A stretch of DNA of 64,000 nt from 34-65-8 sp046294735 (GCA_046294735.1 JBKBKB010000001.1:124001-188000), one strand, 5' to 3'; counted from the stretch's first letter, positions 36,658-45,949 are shown. Notes: generated by a model not told the origin, from the sequence alone. Made by a program: numbers and translations.

Positions 36658-37347
36658 ATGACCGCCGCAAAGCTGCTCTTGGTCGAGGACGACCCATCCC
36701 TCGCCGAACTGCTCGAATTCAGGTTCGAGAAAGAAGGCTACGACGTGCGCGTAACCGCCGATGGCGATGAGGCGCTGGTCATGGTGGCGGAGGACACGCC
36801 TGATCTCATCATCCTCGACTGGATGATCGAGGGTACAAGCGGGATCGAGGTTTGCCGCCGCCTCCGCCGTGACAAGCAGGCCGCCCATGTCCCGATCATC
36901 ATGCTGACTGCGCGGGAATCGGAAGACGACCGGGTGCGCGGACTGGAAACCGGGGCCGACGATTACCTGACCAAGCCCTTCTCTCCGCGCGAACTACTCG
37001 CCCGCGTGGCCGCCGTTATGCGGCGCATTCGCCCGGCGCTCGCTGGCGAAGCGATCAGCGTCGGAGACATCGTTCTCGATCCCGTAGCACACAAGGTGGA
37101 ACGGCGCGGACGGTCGCTGCGGATGGGGCCGACCGAGTACCGCCTGCTCAAGTTCCTGATGGAAAATCCGGGCCGGGTGTTTAGCCGCAACCAGTTGCTG
37201 GACGGGGTTTGGGGAACTGGCAGTGATATCGAACTGCGCACGGTCGACGTCCACATCCGCCGTTTGCGCAAGGCGCTGGAGATTGAGGGCACCAAGGATC
37301 CAGTGCGCACGGTCCGCTCCGCCGGTTACGCGATCGAGGCAGTCTGA
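36658..37347 (+). CDS. phoB: Phosphate regulon response regulator
   Basis: 229 residues. Receiver domain with LLLVEDDPSLAELLEF, phospho-acceptor in IILDWMIEGTSG, and the switch Lys in DDYLTKPFSPREL; OmpR-type winged helix from about residue 130 (GPTEYRLLKFLMENPGRVFSRNQLLDGVWG and VDVHIRRLRKAL). Closes the phoR-pst-phoU-phoB cluster. Convergent with the extensin-like gene after 4 bases. Confidence 0.95.
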   Translation: MTAAKLLLVEDDPSLAELLEFRFEKEGYDVRVTADGDEALVMVAEDTPDLIILDWMIEGTSGIEVCRRLRRDKQAAHVPIIMLTARESEDDRVRGLETGADDYLTKPFSPRELLARVAAVMRRIRPALAGEAISVGDIVLDPVAHKVERRGRSLRMGPTEYRLLKFLMENPGRVFSRNQLLDGVWGTGSDIELRTVDVHIRRLRKALEIEGTKDPVRTVRSAGYAIEAV

Positions 37348-37351
37348 GGCT

Positions 37352-38074
37352 TTAGCGGCATTGGCCACCGATCAGCCGGTGCGCCTGATCGAAGTGGAAG
37401 TGATCGGCGTGCGCTGCGTTGTATTCCGGCGATAGCACCGTCGCGAAGCTGCCGCAGGCGCCATCCCGCGCCTTGCGCAGGAAAGCCTGCTCCTGCGGCG
37501 TTCCGTTCCAGCCTGCCAGCACACTGATCCGGCTCCCGTCTTGGAGCACGAACGCAGCGATGTCGATGGCATTGCCGGTGGCATGTTCACTCCAGATACC
37601 CTGCTCGCCGCCGCCGATACGGCGGCAGTTCCAGGTACCGAGGTGTTCGATCCGGCGGACAGGCGAGCCTAGGATTTGCTCAGCTGCGGGATTGACCGAG
37701 TGGCGCAGCCACACGGCGAGGCCGGCCGCAACCGGGCAGGTCATTTGGGGGGCCGATGGGGCAAGCGGCAGGCCTGACAGCGCGGTCCTGTCCATGCGTG
37801 CGCATTGTCCCTCGCCAGCCGGAGGCAGGGCGATGAACGCTATCTCGCTCCGTTCGAGCACCGCCCGGCAAGCGGACAGGTCGCTGCGCAGGGCGCTGAT
37901 CTTGGTAGCGGTTGCCCAGCCCGGCGGATGGGCAATTTCCAGCGGGGCCCAGGGGTTGTGCTCGGGGTGGTCATGAAGCCACCCGCGCGCGGCCATGGCG
38001 AGTGCAGCCAGCGCAAGCAGCCCGATCAGGCGGCGATCGAGCACAAATCGGCCGATGGTGGTGCGCAGTTTCAT
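37352..38074 (-). CDS. Extensin-like family protein (M15-type fold), exported
   Basis: 240 residues from ATG 38074; a TTG at 38080 is the alternative. An N-terminal membrane anchor or signal (LLALAALAMAAR) is followed by an extensin-like C-terminal domain with SEHATGNAIDIAAF and HADHFHFDQAH, the histidine/aspartate pattern of D-Ala-D-Ala peptidase-like zinc enzymes. It starts 2 bases after the dnaE2 stop, so it is in the SOS operon described here. A cell-wall role during DNA damage is inference. Confidence 0.85.
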   Translation of the reverse strand: MKLRTTIGRFVLDRRLIGLLALAALAMAARGWLHDHPEHNPWAPLEIAHPPGWATATKISALRSDLSACRAVLERSEIAFIALPPAGEGQCARMDRTALSGLPLAPSAPQMTCPVAAGLAVWLRHSVNPAAEQILGSPVRRIEHLGTWNCRRIGGGEQGIWSEHATGNAIDIAAFVLQDGSRISVLAGWNGTPQEQAFLRKARDGACGSFATVLSPEYNAAHADHFHFDQAHRLIGGQCR

Positions 38075-38076
38075 AT

Positions 38077-41000
38077 TCAATGGAAATCGCGGGAGGGCGG
38101 AATGATCCGCGCGTCGCGGGGATGCCCGCCCGAACGTGTGCCAGTGCGCCCTTCCAGCGGGCGATTGACCTCGTCGGCGCGGGCGAGCGCGGTGGGCAGC
38201 AGGTCGTCGGCGAGGCCGTGCAGTGCGGCAGTCGCGTCAGTCAGGTGCTGGGCGATGACGTGGATCACTTCATCATCGTACTCCACCCGCCCGCGCACTT
38301 CCATCAGCCTCGCCCCCATGATGACCTTGCGCTGCTTCTCCATCAGGTCGGGCCAGATGACCAGATTGACCACCCCGGTCTCGTCTTCCAGCGTGATGAA
38401 GCACACCCCCTTGGCGCTGCCTGGCCTTTGGCGGACCAGCACCACGCCTGCCACCTGCACCATCGCACGGTGTTTGCGCGCGCGCAGGTCCGCCGCTTTC
38501 ACGTACCCGCGCTCGGCCAGGATAGGGCGCAGGAACGCCAGCGGATGGGCCTTCAGGCTGAGGCGGATGGTCTGATAATCAGCCACCACTTCCTCGCTCA
38601 GCGGCATCGTAGGCAGCCGCGTTGCCGCACGCTCGGCACCTTCGCCACAGGTGCGGGCATGGGCGAACAGCGGCAGGTCCGGTGCAGCAATCAGGCTGCG
38701 CGCATCCCACAGCGCCTGCCGCCGGGAGAGACCGAGCGACCTGAAGGCATCGGCGCTGGCCAGCCGCTCGATATGCGCCGGTGGCAGCCCTGCCCGGTCA
38801 CGCAACGCCGTGACGTCAGCGAACGACCCATTGACGTCACGTTCCGCCACCAGGCGCGCGGCGATGTGCTCTGGCAGGCCATCGACCTGCCGCAAGCCGA
38901 GGCGGAGGGCGCTCCGCTCGCCATCTTCCAGCGTGCAGTCCCACGCGCTGCAATTCACATCCACCGGCAGCACCGGCACGCCGTGCTCCGCCGCGTCGCG
39001 CACGATCTGTGCCGGGGCGTAGAACCCCATTGGCTGCGAATTGAGCAAGGCGCAGGCAAAAGCGGCGGGGAAGTGGCATTTGAGCCAGCTCGACACGTAG
39101 ACGAGGTGCGCGAAGCTGGCCGCGTGGCTTTCCGGGAAGCCATATTCACCGAAACCCCGGATCTGGTTGAAGCAGCGCTGGGCGAACTCGCGATCATAAC
39201 CGCGGCTCACCATTCGCTCGACCATCATGTCCTGCAATTCGTCGACCATGCCCCGGCTGCGGAAGGTCGCCATTGCCTTTCTCAGCCGGTTGGCTTCGAG
39301 CGATGAAAACTTCGCCGCATCGAGCGCGATCTTCATCGCCTGCTCCTGGAAGATCGGCACCCCCAGGGTACGCCCGAGAATACTGATCAGCTCATCGGGC
39401 GGGCCGTGCTCAGGGGCTGGAGCCGGAATCTGGACCGCTTCCGCCCCGCGCCGCCGCTTCAGGTAGGGGTGGACCATGTCCCCCTGAATCGGTCCGGGCC
39501 GCACGATCGCGACCTGGATCACAAGGTCATAAAACTCGCGCGGCTTCAGCCGAGGCAGCATATTCATCTGCGCCCGGCTTTCGACCTGGAACACACCGAG
39601 CGAATCCCCCTTGCGCAGCATGGCGTAGGTATCCGGATCCTCACGCGGCACTGTCGCCAGGGTCAACGCCTTTCCATTATGCTTTTCAAGCAGATCGAGG
39701 CATTTCCTGATACAGGTCAGCATCCCCAATGCGAGCACATCGACCTTCAGGATACCCAGTGCCTCGATATCGTCCTTGTCCCATTCGATGAAACTGCGGT
39801 CCGCCATGGCGCCATTGCCGATCGGCACGGTCTCGGTCAGCGCCCCTTCGGTAAGGATGAATCCTCCGACATGCTGCGACAGATGCCGCGGCATTCCAAT
39901 AAGTTGTTCGGTCAGCTTGAGAACACGCCGCAAGTAAGAATCATTGAGGTCAAGCCCCGCCTCGGCAACGTGCTTCTCGCCAATCTCGCGCCCCCAGCCG
40001 CCCCAGACGGTACGGGCGAGCGCGCTGGTGACATCCTCGCTCAGCCCCATTGCCTTGCCGACCTCGCGGATCGCCATGCGCGGGCGATAATGGATTACCG
40101 TGGCGCACAGCCCGGCACGGTGGCGGCCATACTTGCGGTAGATATGCTGAATCACCTCCTCCCGCCGCTCGTGCTCGAAATCGACATCGATATCGGGCGG
40201 CTCTTTCCGCTCTTCGGAAATGAACCGGTCGAACAGGAGCTGGTGCTTGGCCGGATCGACGCTGGTGATGCCGAGGCAGTAGCACACCGCCGAGTTGGCC
40301 GCGCTGCCCCGCCCCTGGCACAGGATCGGCGGGCTGGCCCCGCGTGCATAATCGACGATATCGCGGATGGTGAGGAAATAGCGGGCTAGGTCGAGCTTAT
40401 CGATCAGTGCCAGTTCGCGCTCCAGCGTGCTTTGCACGCCCTCCGGCACGCCCTCGGGCCAGCGCCAGTCTGCACCCTCAAAGGTCAATTTTTCAAGATA
40501 TTGCTGCGGCGTCATGCCGTCAGGCCAGGCTTCCTGCGGGTATTCGTAGCGCAGTTCATCGAGGGTGAAGGTGCAGGCATCCGCCACCTGCCGCGCCGCT
40601 GCGATGGCATGGGGCCAGCGGGCGAACAGGCGGACCATCTCGGCAGGCGATTTCAGGTGTCGCTCGGCATTGGCGAGCAACAAATGCCCGGCCTGGGCCA
40701 CGGTCGTCTTGTGGCGGATCGCAGTCATCACGTCATGCAGCGGGCGCCGGTCCGGCGTGGCATAGCGCACGTCGTTGGTTGCCAGCAGAGCGAGGCCGTT
40801 CGTCCGCGCCAGCGCATCGAGCCGGTCGATCCGCGCCACATCGTCGCCCCGGTAGAGGTAGCTCGCGGCGAGATGCCGCAGCGTGGGCAACTGACGGGCG
40901 AGATGAGGGATAAGCTCTGCAAATGAGGTGGTTAAGGAAGTGGTTTGACACAGAGGCGCAGAGGAGAAGGAAGAAACCGGAAACGGCACGACATTGCTCG

Positions 41001-41517
41001 GCACCGCGATGGTGAACTGCGCATCGGGATCGTCCGGCGGCAGCAGCACCAGTTGCACATGCCCCTCATCTTCCTTGGCGGAATGCTCCGCCAGCATCGC
41101 GAGCGAAATATCGCACGCACCCTTGGCCTGCCATTCTCCCCCCAGCGTCTGCATTCGCCCGGCCGAGATCAGGCGGCACAGGCGGCCATAGGCGGCACGG
41201 TCCACCGGATAGGCCAGGAAGGCCAGTCCCTCGACTGTCTCGATCCGGCACCCGATCACCGGGCGCAGCCTGAGGGTCTTCGCCTCTCCATGCAGCCGCA
41301 CCACCCCGGCCATCGAATTGGCATCGGCAATCCCGATCGCATCATAGCCATGCGCGCGGGCGGTGGTGACCAGATCGACCGCATCCGATGCCCCGCGCAG
41401 GAAGCTGAAGCATGACACCAACCCCAGTTCCACGAAGGGGCCAGGAGATGGCGGCGCTATGGAGTCAGGATCGACCTCGATCCGGCGTTTGTCTGGGGTG
41501 AACGGGGCATCGGGCAC
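38077..41517 (-). CDS. dnaE2: Error-prone DNA polymerase DnaE2 (ImuC)
   Basis: 1146 residues, C-family polymerase. PHP domain at the N-terminus (FVELGLVSCFSFLRGASD), catalytic Asp pair in PPDIDVDFEHERREEVIQHI, fingers, helix-hairpin-helix, and a C-terminal OB fold (RQRPGSAKGVCFITLEDETG). It does translesion synthesis with ImuA and ImuB. GTG start at 41517, one base after the udgX stop. Residues around 180-205 (VPFPVSSFSSAPLCQTT) look like an in-frame insertion of a dispersed repeat, in the PHP region before PTLRHLAASYLYRGDD. Confidence 0.96.
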   Translation of the reverse strand: MPDAPFTPDKRRIEVDPDSIAPPSPGPFVELGLVSCFSFLRGASDAVDLVTTARAHGYDAIGIADANSMAGVVRLHGEAKTLRLRPVIGCRIETVEGLAFLAYPVDRAAYGRLCRLISAGRMQTLGGEWQAKGACDISLAMLAEHSAKEDEGHVQLVLLPPDDPDAQFTIAVPSNVVPFPVSSFSSAPLCQTTSLTTSFAELIPHLARQLPTLRHLAASYLYRGDDVARIDRLDALARTNGLALLATNDVRYATPDRRPLHDVMTAIRHKTTVAQAGHLLLANAERHLKSPAEMVRLFARWPHAIAAARQVADACTFTLDELRYEYPQEAWPDGMTPQQYLEKLTFEGADWRWPEGVPEGVQSTLERELALIDKLDLARYFLTIRDIVDYARGASPPILCQGRGSAANSAVCYCLGITSVDPAKHQLLFDRFISEERKEPPDIDVDFEHERREEVIQHIYRKYGRHRAGLCATVIHYRPRMAIREVGKAMGLSEDVTSALARTVWGGWGREIGEKHVAEAGLDLNDSYLRRVLKLTEQLIGMPRHLSQHVGGFILTEGALTETVPIGNGAMADRSFIEWDKDDIEALGILKVDVLALGMLTCIRKCLDLLEKHNGKALTLATVPREDPDTYAMLRKGDSLGVFQVESRAQMNMLPRLKPREFYDLVIQVAIVRPGPIQGDMVHPYLKRRRGAEAVQIPAPAPEHGPPDELISILGRTLGVPIFQEQAMKIALDAAKFSSLEANRLRKAMATFRSRGMVDELQDMMVERMVSRGYDREFAQRCFNQIRGFGEYGFPESHAASFAHLVYVSSWLKCHFPAAFACALLNSQPMGFYAPAQIVRDAAEHGVPVLPVDVNCSAWDCTLEDGERSALRLGLRQVDGLPEHIAARLVAERDVNGSFADVTALRDRAGLPPAHIERLASADAFRSLGLSRRQALWDARSLIAAPDLPLFAHARTCGEGAERAATRLPTMPLSEEVVADYQTIRLSLKAHPLAFLRPILAERGYVKAADLRARKHRAMVQVAGVVLVRQRPGSAKGVCFITLEDETGVVNLVIWPDLMEKQRKVIMGARLMEVRGRVEYDDEVIHVIAQHLTDATAALHGLADDLLPTALARADEVNRPLEGRTGTRSGGHPRDARIIPPSRDFH
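40925..40985. repeat. Probable in-frame dispersed repeat inside dnaE2
   Basis: A purine-rich, lower-GC stretch containing CACAGAGGCGCAGAGGAGAA (about 40949-40969) interrupts the otherwise GC-rich gene without breaking the frame. As I recall, CAGAGGCGCAGAGG-type sequences are scattered extragenic repeats in sphingomonads. It translates to a Ser/Thr-rich loop. Boundaries are approximate. Confidence 0.5.
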
Positions 41518-41518
41518 G

Positions 41519-43000
41519 TCACCCCTCCAACTCTGTCAGCCGCGCCTGCACCCGGGCAAGGTCATCGGCGAAACGGCGCTCCTGCTCGGCCTGCGCCTCC
41601 CCCTCGAGCCGGAGGAGGTACGACGGGTGGACCGTCAGCCACAGCTCGCTGCCGTCCTCCAGCGGGATCGCCCGACCACGCTCACGCCCGACGCTGACCG
41701 TGCGCCCCAGCATCGCCCGCGCCGCGCTCGCCCCCAGCGCCAGCACCAGCCGGGGCCGCACCAGCGCGCGCTCGCTTTCCAGCCACCAGCGGCAGGTGTC
41801 GATTTCTCTTGCAGTGGGCGACTGGTGCAACCGCCGCTTGCCGCGCCCAGAATCCTGAACCACATATTTGAAGTGCTTGACCGTATTGGTGACGTAGGCT
41901 GCACCCCGGTCGATCCCGGCTGCAGCGAGATGCCGATCGAGAATCTGGCCTGCGGGGCCGATGAACGGGCGCCCGGCCTCATCCTCCTGATCGCCCGGCT
42001 GTTCGCCGACGATCATCAGCCCGGAAAATCCATGATCGCCGCCGCGCAGCCCCTCTCCTGCCACAGCCCGGTTTTCGAGCGCGCCGATCGGGCAGGCGCG
42101 GCAGGCGTGGATCGCCTTTCCCAGCGCCGCCAGCGTGGCAGGCCGCTCGCCAAACTCGCTGCTTCCGGCTGCCACCATGCTGGATTCCCGGGCCTGCGCC
42201 CCGGCAATCAGCTCAGGGATGAGCGCGGCCTCGGGCATATTCTTCCAGTACTTGCGGGGCATTTCCTTCAGCATGGCCCCGATCTTCAAACGCGCCGGGT
42301 TGAAAATCGATGCATAGTACGTGCGCCACAGGTCTTCCGTCGGATCCCCGTCCGGCGCATCGCCGCGCTGTGCCGGTGGCCCCTCCTCCAGCACCTGCCC
42401 ATCCCAGTGCAGGCAGCCCTGCGGGGTCAGGATCGACCAACGCATCGAGGCAAAACGGCGGACAAAGAATGCCGCATTGGCGCGCAGGATATGATGCTCC
42501 GGCTCGAACCAGGCGACATAGTGCTCGCCCACCTCGGCTTCATCCGATTCCACCAGCCTGAAGCGCAGAAAGGCGCGCATCTTGTGAATGTCACGCCGCA
42601 CGGCATTGGCCAGATCCTCGGCCCGCCGCACGTCAAGGTCTGCCTTGTCCTCCATGATCCCCGGACTGCGCTGGAGCCGCCACAGGAGGCGATAGAGCAG
42701 GCCAAACCGTGCAGGGTCACTGTGCAGCACCACGCTCTTCGCCAGCTCGACAAACCGGCGGCTGGCGCGCACCGATGGGGCATCGCGGGGGGGCACCGGC
42801 AGGCAGAGCGCGCCATTGGCGGCTCCTTCGTGCGCGAACAGGTCCCCCGCCCCACCCGGCTCGGTCCACATGACCCGATCGGGCGGGACATCGGCCTGCA
42901 CCAGCGCCCGCACCCGTTCCCGCCACAGGTCGAAATCGTCGGGCTCGGGCAAGTGCACGGAATAATGGCGGCCGGCGGCAAGATGCTGAAGCGCAGTCAC
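41519..43000 (-). CDS. DUF4130 - UdgX uracil-DNA glycosylase fusion
   Basis: 493 residues. Residues about 1-240 match the DUF4130 domain found beside radical SAM repair proteins; about 270-493 are a family-4-like uracil-DNA glycosylase. Motif A is GEQPGDQEDEAGRPFIGPAG, the UdgX hallmark loop GRGKRRLHQSP has its His at residue 392, and motif B is VHPSYLLRL. Cysteines in HACRACPIG fit the FeS cluster. In UdgX that His bonds covalently to the abasic site after uracil removal. GTG start overlaps the radical SAM stop (GTGA); dnaE2 follows after one base. Confidence 0.92.
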   Translation of the reverse strand: MTALQHLAAGRHYSVHLPEPDDFDLWRERVRALVQADVPPDRVMWTEPGGAGDLFAHEGAANGALCLPVPPRDAPSVRASRRFVELAKSVVLHSDPARFGLLYRLLWRLQRSPGIMEDKADLDVRRAEDLANAVRRDIHKMRAFLRFRLVESDEAEVGEHYVAWFEPEHHILRANAAFFVRRFASMRWSILTPQGCLHWDGQVLEEGPPAQRGDAPDGDPTEDLWRTYYASIFNPARLKIGAMLKEMPRKYWKNMPEAALIPELIAGAQARESSMVAAGSSEFGERPATLAALGKAIHACRACPIGALENRAVAGEGLRGGDHGFSGLMIVGEQPGDQEDEAGRPFIGPAGQILDRHLAAAGIDRGAAYVTNTVKHFKYVVQDSGRGKRRLHQSPTAREIDTCRWWLESERALVRPRLVLALGASAARAMLGRTVSVGRERGRAIPLEDGSELWLTVHPSYLLRLEGEAQAEQERRFADDLARVQARLTELEG

Positions 43001-44241
43001 TCCGCGAACAACTCCAGTTGTTCCTGCTTGGGTGCCAGCAGCGCGCGCAGGTCGGCCCGGTCGGTGAGTGTGACGGGACGCCAGTCGAGCGTGCAGATGA
43101 ACGGACGGACCTTGGCGATGGACTGGGTCAGCTGCGCCACATCGTCGAGCCGCAGGGTGCGGTGGCGGCGGCTGGCGAGGATCCGCTGGACCGCCTTGAC
43201 GCCCAGCCCCGGCACCCGCAGCAACTGCTCGCGCCCAGCGCGGTTGACATCGACCGGGAATGCCTCGCGGAACTTCAGCGCCCAGGCAAGCTTGGGATCG
43301 ATATCGAGCGGCAGCATCCCGTCGGCCTCGGTGGCCTGCATCACCTCGGCAGGCTGGTAGCCGTAGAAGCGCATCAGCCAGTCCGACTGGTAGAGCCGGT
43401 GCTCGCGGATCAGCGGCGGGCGCTTCAGCGGCAGCACCGCGCTGGCATCGGGAATGGGGCTGAATGCGCTGTAATAGACTCGGCGCAGGCGGAAGTTGTC
43501 ATAGAGGCGGCTGGCTTTGCCAACGATATCGGCATCGGTCGCGCCATCGGCACCGACGATCATCTGGGTCGACTGGCCCGCCGGGGCAAACCGCGGTGCA
43601 TGACGGAAGCGTTTGCGTGCGTCCTTCGCCTCGACGATGTCGCTCTTGAGCTTGCCCATCGCCCCTTCGATCTGGCGCGCGCTCTTGTCCGGCGCCAGGC
43701 GGACCAGCCCGGCATCGGTCGGCAGCTCGACATTGATCGACACCCGGTCAGCATAGAGGCCGGCCTGATGAACCAGCTGCGGGTCTGCCTCGGGGATGGT
43801 CTTGAGGTGGATATAGCCCAGAAAGTCGTGTTCTTCCCGCAGGATACGGGCAACTTCTACCAATTGCTCCATGGTATGACTGGAGCTCTTCACGATCCCG
43901 GAGGAGAGGAACAGCCCCTCGATATAATTGCGGCGGTAGAAGCTCAGCGTCAGGTCGGCCACTTCCTGCGGAGTGAAGCGCGCGCGGCGCACGTTGCTGC
44001 TCTTGCGGTTGACGCAGTAATGGCAGTCGAACACGCAGTGGTTGGTCAGCAGGATCTTGAGCAGCGAGATACACCGGCCATCGGGCGCATAGGCATGGCA
44101 GATACCCATCCCCTCGGTCGAGCCGATCCCCTTGCTTCCCAGCGAGTTACGCTTTGCCGTGCCGGACGAGGCGCAGGAGGCATCGTATTTGGCGGCATCG
44201 GCGAGGATCTCGAGCTTCTGAAGGGTAGTCATTTTCGGCAT
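42997..44241 (-). CDS. Putative DNA modification/repair radical SAM protein
   Basis: 414 residues from ATG 44241; ATG 44232 (MTTLQKLEIL) is the alternative. The 4Fe-4S motif CVFDCHYC puts Cys at 69, 73 and 76. Extra cysteines precede it (ASCASSG, GICHA). The C-terminus carries a helix-hairpin-helix, VNRAGREQLLRVPGLGVKAVQRILA, of the DNA-binding kind. It matches the family annotated as radical SAM partner of the DUF4130/UdgX protein; the reaction is unknown. First gene of the LexA-controlled unit; the promoter -10 lies 6 bases before ATG 44241. Confidence 0.92.
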   Translation of the reverse strand: MPKMTTLQKLEILADAAKYDASCASSGTAKRNSLGSKGIGSTEGMGICHAYAPDGRCISLLKILLTNHCVFDCHYCVNRKSSNVRRARFTPQEVADLTLSFYRRNYIEGLFLSSGIVKSSSHTMEQLVEVARILREEHDFLGYIHLKTIPEADPQLVHQAGLYADRVSINVELPTDAGLVRLAPDKSARQIEGAMGKLKSDIVEAKDARKRFRHAPRFAPAGQSTQMIVGADGATDADIVGKASRLYDNFRLRRVYYSAFSPIPDASAVLPLKRPPLIREHRLYQSDWLMRFYGYQPAEVMQATEADGMLPLDIDPKLAWALKFREAFPVDVNRAGREQLLRVPGLGVKAVQRILASRRHRTLRLDDVAQLTQSIAKVRPFICTLDWRPVTLTDRADLRALLAPKQEQLELFAE

Positions 44242-44243
44242 AT

Positions 44244-44276
44244 GTTCTATATATGTTCCAAAACCGGATTCACCAA
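44244..44276 (-). promoter_or_regulatory. LexA box with embedded promoter for the radical SAM-udgX-dnaE2 operon
   Basis: GTTC at 44244-44247 and GTTC at 44255-44258 are separated by exactly 7 bases, a perfect alphaproteobacterial LexA site. On the minus strand TTGGTG (44271-44276), a 17-base spacer and TATATA (44248-44253) form the promoter, so the -10 is inside the LexA box. Six bases follow before ATG 44241. Confidence 0.88.
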
Positions 44277-44341
44277 TAGGATTGTGCCGCAAAGCGGATC
44301 GGCACATGAATCAAGGCCGGAGATCGCCATCAATTGACCGG

Positions 44342-45949
44342 TCAGGCGTACAGCCCCTGCAGGAACCATTCGGGCGCGCCGCCGCGCCCGTCTCCGGCAA
44401 GGCCGAGGCGGTAGATCCAGTAGCGCCGCCCGACCTCGTCCTCGATCCGGTAATAATCGCGCAGCCGCGCCGCGCCGCGTTCGCGCCACCATTCCGGCGC
44501 GATCCGCTCCGGCCCCTCGACGCGAGCGACTTCGTGGATCGCGCCGCGCCAGCGGAACGAGCGCGGGTGCCCGTCCGGGCTGGCGTAAAGCACCGCGATC
44601 GGCTCCGCCCGGTCGAGCAGCTTCAGCGGCCGGGCATGAAAACGCAGCTGTTCCTGCATAGCAGGTTCGGGCGCGAGCGGCGGCTGCCAGCGCTGGGCGC
44701 GTTCGGGAACATGGCTGGCGTGGATTACCGGGCGGCTGACCGCCTTTTCCCCCAGCCGCACCCGCAGCCGGTCCACCATGGCGGCAAGCGAGGTGCCATG
44801 CCGCTCTGCCGCTGCCTCGATATCGCCCTGGGTCATGGCGACAGGCTCGCACCAGCTGGCGCGCAGGCGGGCCAGCTCGATCCCCAGCCCGGCGTCGATA
44901 TCGTCCAGTCGGCGGGCGAACAGGCGGGTGAGGTGCGCGGCATCGCGGCTCGCCGCTGCCAGTTCCAGCTGGCGCGCCACCACCAGCCCGTCAACCCGCC
45001 ACAGGCCCAGTTCCAGCCGCCGCACACCTTCTCCGCGCCGCTCCAACTCGCGCACCATGTCGCCCGCCAGGTCGGTCATGACCTGGTCCAGCAGCGGGCG
45101 ATGCCGGATCGGTTCCATCAGCTGCCGCTGAACCAGCGGCAGGTCCTGCGCCGCCACGGGCAGCAGCGGCTCCGGCACCCAGCCCAGCAGCTGATCCAGC
45201 CGCACCAGCGGGTTGGCGGAAGGCGAGGTGCGGTTGCGGAACCGCCGCACCAGCGCATCGCGCCCGATCCCCGTCAGGTCCCCCAGCCGCTTCAGGCCCA
45301 GACGGCGCAGCACCGTCAGCACATCATGATCAAGCCGCAGCGCAGAGACGGGCAGGTCGGCCAGCAGGCGCACCCAATCCTCTTCCACACCCAGAATCGC
45401 CCGCTCCGGCCCGTAATGCGCCAGCGCCCAGGCGGCCCCTGCAGTCGGAGCAATGGCGCAGCGCGCAGCCAATCCGCGCCTGCCGAAGGCGGTCTGGACA
45501 TCGGCCAGCAGCCGCACCTCGCCACCGAACAGGTGGGCGACAGCAGTGACATCGACCAGCAGGCCGTCGGGCGGGTCAAGCGCACTCCACGGCCCCCAGC
45601 GCTGCGCCCACAGCGCCAGCTTCTCCAGCGCATCGCGGTCCCCCGCCGGATCGGTCGGGACGGCCCTGACGTGCGGACACAGAGCGCGGGCATCGGCCAG
45701 CCGCATCCCCCCGCGCGCACCCGCTTCGCGGGCAGCACGGTTGGCGGCATCTATCCGCGGGCCGTGGACGGTATCGGTGATGAGGACGACCGGGGCAGCA
45801 TCTGCGCCCTCACCCAGTGCGCAGCCCTCAGCCAGCCGCCAGCGATCGAGCGCCAGCCGCGAAAGCCAGACCGAGAGGATACGGCGCTGCCCATTTTGCG
45901 GCGGGCTTCGGGGCAGGTTTTGCGCGGACGGCAAGGCCTTGTCCATCAT
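44342..45949 (-). CDS. imuB: ImuB, Y-family polymerase-like mutasome protein
   Basis: 535 residues from ATG 45949. UmuC/DinB-like fold with ILSVWLSRLALDRWRLAEG at the start, ARGGMRLADARALCP, DVTAVAHLFGGEVRLL in place of the catalytic acidic pair, and a HhH segment (LRRLGLKRLGDLTGIG). ImuB is a catalytically dead scaffold that links DnaE2 to the beta clamp. No start nearer the conserved region exists, so it overlaps imuA by 122 bases in another frame. Ends 100 bases before the radical SAM gene. Confidence 0.9.
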   Translation of the reverse strand: MMDKALPSAQNLPRSPPQNGQRRILSVWLSRLALDRWRLAEGCALGEGADAAPVVLITDTVHGPRIDAANRAAREAGARGGMRLADARALCPHVRAVPTDPAGDRDALEKLALWAQRWGPWSALDPPDGLLVDVTAVAHLFGGEVRLLADVQTAFGRRGLAARCAIAPTAGAAWALAHYGPERAILGVEEDWVRLLADLPVSALRLDHDVLTVLRRLGLKRLGDLTGIGRDALVRRFRNRTSPSANPLVRLDQLLGWVPEPLLPVAAQDLPLVQRQLMEPIRHRPLLDQVMTDLAGDMVRELERRGEGVRRLELGLWRVDGLVVARQLELAAASRDAAHLTRLFARRLDDIDAGLGIELARLRASWCEPVAMTQGDIEAAAERHGTSLAAMVDRLRVRLGEKAVSRPVIHASHVPERAQRWQPPLAPEPAMQEQLRFHARPLKLLDRAEPIAVLYASPDGHPRSFRWRGAIHEVARVEGPERIAPEWWRERGAARLRDYYRIEDEVGRRYWIYRLGLAGDGRGGAPEWFLQGLYA

